Of a DNA stretch of 64,000 nucleotides, positions 58,004 through 64,000 are shown in pieces. A program made the translations under genes and the position numbers. The stretch comes from Magnolia sinica (lineage: Eukaryota; Streptophyta; Magnoliopsida; Magnoliales; Magnoliaceae). Under the pieces are notes generated by a model. It was not told the DNA's origin and did no database searches. It worked only from the letters and a program-made list of their open reading frames with translations. Location: contig NC_080588.1 of assembly GCF_029962835.1 (NCBI RefSeq), positions 11,302,001-11,366,000 of the forward strand. Reading direction: 5' to 3'. Positions within the stretch are counted from its first letter, which is position 1. Every line of letters begins with the position of its first letter.

Positions 58004-58520
58004 GGGAAACGGATTGGCTACCCCTCTGTGGGCCCACCATGATTTATATGTTGCATTCATGTTGTCCATCTGTTTTTACATATCATTCTACCGTATGAAA
58101 GAAAAAATGAGGTATATCTCAATCTTAAGTGGACCGCATTATATGAAACAGTGTTGAATGAACGTTGACCATTAAAAATGTTTTGGGGGCCATAAAAGTT
58201 TTGGATCAAGCTGATATTTATTTTTTCCCTTCATCTAGGTCGTTATGACCTAATCAATAGATTGGATGTCAAATAAATAGTACAGTGGGTCTTAGGAGGA
58301 TTTTAATGGTGGATATCCAATCATTATTGTTTTCCTGTGGTGTGGTCCACCTAAAATTTATATCCTTTATATCCCTCTCAGTTTTTGTATCAATCCCTAA
58401 AATGATCTCTAAATATGGATGAACGAAATGGACGAAACACATACATCATACTGGGGGCCCACGTAGCACTGACCACCAGCCATGGGGCTGATGTCAGGGG
58501 GAGTAGCCAATCCGTCTCCC
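58004..58520. mobile_element. MITE, GGGARACGGATTGGCTAC family, full copy
   Basis: Ends: GGGAAACGGATTGGCTAC on the left, GTAGCCAATCCGTCTCCC on the right, 17 of 18 inverted matches. Flanks are TAT on both sides (58,001-58,003 and 58,521-58,523), a 3-bp target duplication. The interior is co-linear with 15,704-16,244 (AAGTGGACC...AACAGTGTTGAATGA...AAAGTTTTGGATCAAGC). Non-coding. The 3-bp duplication suggests PIF/Harbinger-type mobilisation, which is inference. Confidence 0.78.
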
Positions 58521-59480
58521 TATGATACCGGTTCCTGTAACAGGTTACGTACGCGGATTGCCTGCGGCACCCTGTCGCAGGAAGTTCCTGCGGTCAGAAG
58601 CTATGTGGGGCCTACCCTGATGTTTGTGAGAAATCCATCCCGTCCATCTTTTTTTCCCAGATCATGTTAGGACATGGGCCTGATCAACAGGTAACCTTTG
58701 CCTGAGATAAGTCAGAAGTCTACTGCCCAAGAGCAAGTTGACATGATCTAGTTGTAAGATTGGGGCCATTCATCACCTGGGCCCCAGTTATATATGTTCC
58801 CCGTCCTGAAAATCAAACCCCTCTTGGTGGACGGCCCGGATGGATACACACGTGGAGAGTGGCCCTGGATGGGACCTATGGTAATAGTTATTGTTCCTGA
58901 GCGGATTAGGTGCGGCCGGGCCTCACCCAAGACGGCGAGGCCCTTACCATGTGGCCCAACTTGATGCTTGTATTCTGTATCCACGCCGCCCATCCATTTT
59001 TCCAGATCATTTTAGAGCATTATTCCCAAAAAGAAGAAGATCTAATTATCAAGTGGCCAAACCATAGGAAACACTGATGATTGACCATTAATGGGCCACA
59101 AAAGTTTTCAATCAAGCTAATATTCGTTTTTGCCCCTTCATCTAGGTTTATGTGACCTTATCAACAGGTTGGATGGAAAATAAACATTACAGGAAACATT
59201 ATGATGGTTAGTAGGAAGTTTTTAATGGTGGGGCATTCAATCACACCACTGTTTTTTATAGCATGGTCCACTTGAAGCTTGGATCTTTATCATTTTGAAG
59301 CTTGGATCTTTATCATTTTGAAGCTTGGATCTTTATCATTTTTGGGCTCATACCCTAAAATGATATAAAAAATAAAAAATAAAAAATGGATAGCATAGAT
59401 ATAGAATAAATACATTAAGGTAGGCCCCAAAGTAAGGGCCGCACTTACTCCGGTCCCTATTGTTACAGGAAATGATGACC
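58521..59480. repeat. MITE-type repeat cluster
   Basis: A partial MITE (58,600-58,690), copy 2 of the direct repeat (58,715-58,900), then a further 'gggcccacc'-type element (about 58,940-59,480) with 'cagatcattttagagcat', 'caacaggttggatggaaaataaacatta' and 'tttttaatggtggggcattcaatcac'. No gene. Confidence 0.5.
59274..59342. repeat. 23-bp unit repeated three times
   Basis: GAAGCTTGGATCTTTATCAT plus TTT, three consecutive identical units at 59,274, 59,297 and 59,320, inside the MITE-type element. Absence of differences suggests a recent slippage expansion. Confidence 0.9.
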
Positions 59481-61573
59481 TAGACAAGTCACGGGTCTAC
59501 TGTTCAAGGAGCAGGTTGGTAAGGTGTAGTTGTCCACCACTACAATAATCCACGTGTCATGAAATTTCAACGAGGACAACAACAACAAAAATTTTAAATA
59601 ATAAAATAAAATAAGACGGAAAGAAAAACCATTTTTATTTCATGCACTAACGGCCGTCGACATCCTAGGTCGAATCTCATTATCTTATTACTTCATTGCA
59701 TCAGACCTTATAGTTTGGTGAAGGGATTAACCGTACCGACATTTCACTGACCCATATCAGTAAATGTGCACGTTGATCCGAGCCGTTCATTACAACTGTC
59801 CCATCTTAGATAAGTCAATATCCAAAACCCAATTTCATAACCATGCAAAAAGTAGCCAACAGTGTCCATCGAGTAATATTCATAGTCCAGTTAGTAGTAA
59901 TGCGGGCTGTTTCCATCCGATCAATCCATGTTTTGGGAGGCGGCCATTCTAATGAGCTGGCCTGGTACGCATGTAGGCAAGGCTTTAACACAGGTGAAAC
60001 TTTACAAACCTCTTAAACTACTGTTTTACTTTAAACACTGTATTTGATAGCCATCAATTCAATGGTTCGGATTGCTTGGTCGGTGTAATTTTATAAATAA
60101 GCTCCATCCGTAGTGTCCCCACAATTTGGACGGTTTGGATTGTGGTATATGAGTGCCGCACAAGAGGGTAAGTGAAAATCGTGGTGAACTATGGTTGGAG
60201 TCTTAGGTGGGACATGGTGTTCTTGGCTCCTTTGTAAAACAGACATTGAGATAGCGGGGCCCTAGAATGGCTGGACCTGACCTGAAACTCAACGTGAAAA
60301 CTCTAATGTTTCGCTGGCAGTCCTAAATCCAACAAAGAAAGGACAAAGATTGGATGGATTGGATCACCCACCCAGAGATTTTTGGAGCATTATCGATGCA
60401 GAAAGCAGCGCATTAAATCAACGGTCCGCATCAGGCAACCATGGACCCCCTAATACAAACTGAACAGATCAACATGCTTGCAGACTGGTTGCTTCTCTTG
60501 TATCCTAATAAGGTAAAAATGTGCTTCAAAAATGTTGATTCCTTTGGATATTTTTCTCCCACTGCGAGCATTGGAAGTGAACGGACGGTCGGATTCAGTC
60601 ACGGACATACAACTATCACACGTTCAGAAAGCAATGGACCACGTCCGTCCATGAAATCCAACTCCGTAGTATACTGACATGGCAAGGAATTGCCAAAGCT
60701 CATATGCATAACCAACTTAAAATACTTCCCCAACAATACAAGTTGAAATCGTTGCCGAATTCGCATGATTCGCTAAACATTCAAAATAACTGATACATAG
60801 AATTCAAAATCCCGATAAACGCAAATTACATTCCTCAGGAGGGAGAACCGTCATCCGAGCGACCGACCCTATTTTTGAAGGATCCAAGTATCATAATGCA
60901 TAGCCACTTATCTTTCATTTCTGGCTTCTTCTTCTTTTGTTTTTTTTTGTTATATTACAACAGGCTTGGTTTGGGGCTGCAACTGGATGCACTGTTGAAT
61001 TGTGTTGAAGTAACAATAATTAGTTGAAATTCATTAGAGAGGGAATGACCAGATACTAATTTTGAGGAGATGGCACTGAAATTGCAATTACTTGGATCCT
61101 ACTAGAAAGAAACGTAATTGAATTTTGGAGCAGAATCGCTCAATACAATTTGGTCATTTCTACTTTCTGTCCAAACAATTACTGGCTACTGCAGTCCGCG
61201 TCGCCTAACACTTCTAATTTCCGAGTTTTTGCTGTGTTGCACACAACACAACACTTATCAAAATCAGAACAGACGAATCGTCCCAACAACGTGATCAAAA
61301 GGTGCCACATGCTGGATACTCAAGAGAGGTGTCCAAACATGTTCTCCACAAATCTTTCCTTTCTTCTTTCTCGATTTATTTTTCTTATTTATTATTTTAT
61401 TTTGTGAGGCAGATAATCTCTCATATCCAGCACAAACTTGCCTCCATTCTCTTCTTCTTTTGTCAAAAACCTCTCACACTCTGCATTTTAGTTCATAACA
61501 AAATGCATAAGCTTTGTTCTTTTTGCGTTTTGTCCTTTTGTTAAGGTTCTCTAATAGTTTAAGAGAGACTTTA
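59481..61573. other. Intergenic DNA, no gene recognised
   Basis: No ORF with a domain, RNA gene or transposon ends were identified. There are T-rich and AT-rich stretches (e.g. 60,930-60,955), and short overlapping ORFs at 61,150-61,544 without recognisable content. Confidence 0.5.
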
Positions 61574-62823
61574 TGATGGGGACATCACGCGCACGCACGC
61601 CGCCCTCTACGCACGTTCGGAAGGAGAGGGAGGGCCCCACCGTCGATCTGGCTCGATGACGATGTTCAGATAGGGCCTCCTATTTAGAAGATGGAGTTTT
61701 AGTTCATTAGAGTGGGCCCGGTAATCAAGCAAAGCCCATCATGGGATCTCATGATCAGGTCCCACTAGTCGGATTGATTTCATATTTTAGGTTTTGCTTA
61801 TTGTTATTATTCAGAATATCATGAACGTTTTAAATTTCTTTATTTGGTTTTTATTTTAGTTTACTTCATCGCCAAATAATAAGTTGCGCACATGGCGTGA
61901 GTTTAGGGGTATAGGGTTTTCCCTATAAATAGGCATCCCTTGTAGTTCTTTTTATTAATTGAAGTAAAATAAAAATTCCTGCGTGGTTTTTCTGCTTTCT
62001 AAGTTTCTGAGTTGTGCAAAAAATTAAAGTGGGTGCAAAGCCCTCCCTTTTCGAAGAGCTGAGATTAAAGTGGGTGCGAAGCCCTCCCTTTTCGAAGGGT
62101 TAACTACCGTGGTGCGAAGCCACATTTATCTCAATCCGCCCCTCCATCTTATTTCATCCATCCTTCGATCATCTTCGCCTCAAATCCACTTGTTTTGCAG
62201 TCATTTTTTTCTATAGTCAGTTTCCAGAATCTGGCCCTACAGGGGGGCTGAAACTTCGACAGAGCACCGTGCATAAACCGTGCATCAGATCGAGTTGAAA
62301 TTTGGAGGTTTTGGAGTCCATTCCTGGTCGACTAGGGCCAAAGTGGCCTTTTTTTTAATAGTGGGCCCCACACATGTGCGGTCGGGATCACACGCACATG
62401 CGTCTGGGCTATTACTGTTGTCCACATGTGTGATACTTCTCTGGTTCATCTTTCTCTATTCTCTTTTACTCCTCTTTCACCCCAAGTCTCTAAACCTAAC
62501 ATTAAATTACTCCAATCCCTAAGTTTATGCCCTTTCTTCAACCTTAGTATTTCCCGAATTGAAATCTGTGAACCCCTTGGATTGAGGAATTATTTCTGTG
62601 CATATGTGGATGAATTTACCCTCCTTTGATTATTGTTTGGTTTATAATTCTGATTGATCCAGCCTTAGTATGTGTAGGCCTGGATCCGCATAAGATTCCC
62701 CTTGATTGAGTGTTTGAACTTTTGTCTGGGATGTGAAATTTTGTGTAATTGTTTTTGAACTAGTGCGATCTAACGCCTGAAAGTCTTGCACATTATGCTT
62801 GAAATTCATATCCTGCATCAAAT
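61574..62823 (+). repeat. Probable 5' LTR of element F
   Basis: It starts near TGATGGGGACATCACGCGC and ends just before the primer site. Inside are a TATA box and a roughly 41-44-bp unit in two copies starting ATTAAAGTGGGTGC (62,023 and 62,066) that contain AAGCCCTCCCTTTTCGAAG. The left boundary was chosen by resemblance and is not confirmed by a second LTR. Confidence 0.55.
61924..61932 (+). promoter_or_regulatory. TATA box of the element F LTR
   Basis: TATAAATAG within CCCTATAAATAGGCATCCC, the typical form in plant gypsy LTRs, about 350 bp from the LTR start. Confidence 0.65.
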
Positions 62824-62825
62824 TT

Positions 62826-62838
62826 GGTATAAAGAGCT
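62826..62838 (+). promoter_or_regulatory. Degraded primer binding site, initiator Met tRNA (element F)
   Basis: TTTGGTATAAAGAGCTTAAGG resembles TTTGGTATCAGAGCTTAAGG with one base inserted and one changed. The downstream CTTAAGG context is also typical. Confidence 0.6.
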
Positions 62839-63078
62839 TAAGGTTCTTATAGGGAAATACATTACATGTTCAAGATTAGTTTGTTTAAGTCCTTCATGCA
62901 TCCAATTTCATCACATATAGCTGTTTAGAAGCCCATAGTCCCTGATATTAGTCGCTAAAATTTTTGTTAGCAATTCACATTGCTGTAACTTTCTGTTATT
63001 CCTGTATTTCGTCAACTATGATGCTAGATTTCAGTAATACTGCGTAGTTTCCCTTATATAGAGTCTCATAGCATCATT

Positions 63079-63470
63079 TTGTCCTATCTAGTTGCGTATA
63101 GTCGTCATAGAAAGTCCTTAGGTGGAGTTAGCAAGTGTATGCCCACATGTACAAGTCATGGTTTTGGTTTGCACCCTACTCTAAACGTGGAGCAACTGCT
63201 AGAGTCACTAAACAAACTATCCCAGCTGATCGAGTCTATGGGTAGGCGCTTGGAACAACATATAGACCAATGCTTTAATCAATTTGATGTGCACATTATC
63301 TAACTAAAGGCCTCCACCGGGACAAACCCCCCATTAGGGTAGATGTTCAATTTCAGGCAAGTGGCCAGGAGGATAGACCAATGAATGGAGTTGGCCAAGG
63401 AAGTAGTTATGGGCGTTCACCCATGCACCCACCCCATGAGGGACATTAAGACCATTATTTTGAGGGGCAC
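63079..63470 (+). pseudogene. gag fragment of element F
   Basis: The frame at 63,079-63,303 carries a predicted coiled coil (VEQLLESLNKLSQLIESMGR), as at the N-terminus of chromovirus gag. After stops, the frame leading into pol reads QGSSYGRSPMHPPHEGH then DHYFEGHNM, resembling the Arg/Pro-rich region of gag. The core gag helices and zinc knuckle are missing. Confidence 0.5.
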
Positions 63471-64000
63471 AACATGTACGGCCTTGTGGTTAGAGAAAGT
63501 GCACTAGAGACTAGTGTAAAGTTACCCACTGAGGTCATTCCTGTAGTGGATGAGTTTTGTGATGTCTGTCCTAATGATCTACTAAATGAGTCTCCCCCTA
63601 GGAGGGATATAAACCACATCAGAACATGGGACATCGTAATACCTACAGCCGAGTTTGCGTTTAATAGTTCTGTCGATAGGTCCACAGGTCTAAGTCCTTA
63701 TGAAGTCCTCACTGGTTATAAACTTGAGAAACCTATTGATATCGTCCTTATGTCACTGTCCCATAAGCTGTTAGAGCTTGCAGAGTCTTTTGTGCATCAC
63801 ATTCATTCATGGCATCAAGAAATCAGACAGAAGATCACTACTAGTAATGAACATTACAAATTTTCTGCAAATCAGTATGAATGTTTCAAAAAATTCAATA
63901 TTAGGGACTTTATGATGGTCCACATCAGGCCTGAGTGGTATCTTCTGGAGGCCATTCGTAACTTACACGCGCGTAGCGCTAGACCCTTCAAAATTATAAA
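63470..64000 (+). pseudogene. Pol fusion of element F: RT start joined to integrase end
   Basis: One open frame to the window end. MYGLVVRESA then LPTEVIPVVDEFCDVCPNDL and PPRRDINHI is the chromovirus protease-RT linker (family: P-x-E-x-x-P-L-L-x-E-F-x-D-x-F-P-x-D-L-P...P-P-x-R-D-I-x-H). The next residues, RTWDIVIPTAEFAFNSSVDR, STGLSPYEVLTGYK, HHIHSWHQEIRQKI and NIRDFMMVHIRPEW, belong to the end of the integrase core and its C-terminal region. RT catalysis, RNase H and the integrase catalytic triad are therefore deleted, with the frame kept. Confidence 0.85.

Larger units (their letters stand above)
61574..64000 (+). mobile_element. Element F: chromovirus-like Ty3/gypsy element with internal deletions (3' end outside window)
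   Basis: A probable LTR (61,574-62,823), a degraded iMet primer site, a gag fragment and a pol fusion. The pol pieces resemble plant chromoviruses of the Reina/CRM type. It continues past the window end. Confidence 0.75.

Noticed and set aside
60441..61544. Host gene in the right intergenic stretch
   Set aside because: Several 80-codon ORFs exist, but none has a recognisable domain, splice structure or coding-like composition that I could support.
1..64000. tRNA, rRNA or organellar insertions
   Set aside because: I looked for tRNA-like ends, rRNA blocks and chloroplast or mitochondrial genes and recognised none; by-eye reading could miss a single tRNA.

Overview
The window looks like repeat-rich nuclear DNA from a flowering plant. 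It is AT-rich and holds LTR retrotransposons of several plant lineages, many short inverted-repeat elements and one recognisable intronless plant peptide gene. The recurring phrase 'gggcccaccatgatgtatg' in many short elements reminds me of magnoliid genomes (Liriodendron, Magnolia, Cinnamomum). That is recollection, not proof.

Layout. 1-7.78 kb: remnant of an Athila-like Ty3/gypsy element on the + strand, with gag, protease, RT and RNase H but no integrase, then its non-coding tail and probable 3' LTR. 7.79-8.56 kb: a hAT-like non-autonomous element. 8.6-16.9 kb: intergenic DNA with several MITEs and the only convincing host gene, a RALF-like peptide gene (14,370-14,654, minus) whose promoter abuts a MITE.

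16.9-57.8 kb: one large nest. The outer element (C) is a Tat-lineage Ty3/gypsy element on the minus strand with LTRs near 16,908-17,908 and 56,934-57,760. It keeps a gag remnant, RNase H, integrase and an antisense plant-mobile-domain (PMD) ORF. About 10.5 kb of the interval belongs to C itself. Inserted into it are: E, a probable solo LTR in the PMD ORF, which in turn contains A, a 10.9-kb SIRE-like Ty1/copia element; B, an 8.4-kb copia-type element with gag but no pol, inside the integrase; and D, a 9.4-kb block of two giant LTR-like units between gag and RNase H, where protease and RT are missing. A and B share an accessory ORF family downstream of gag/pol, and B has two divergent copies of it.

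57.8-61.6 kb: MITEs and related repeats, then plain intergenic DNA. 61.6-64.0 kb: LTR, primer binding site and start of a chromovirus-like gypsy element whose gag, RT-start and integrase-end segments are fused by deletions.

Every retroelement ORF carries stops, frameshifts or deletions, so nothing here looks autonomous. LTR pairs, primer sites, polypurine tracts and target duplications are nevertheless still readable, and they give the insertion order: C first; E, B and D into C; A into E. Boundaries were read by eye; those without a target duplication are approximate.
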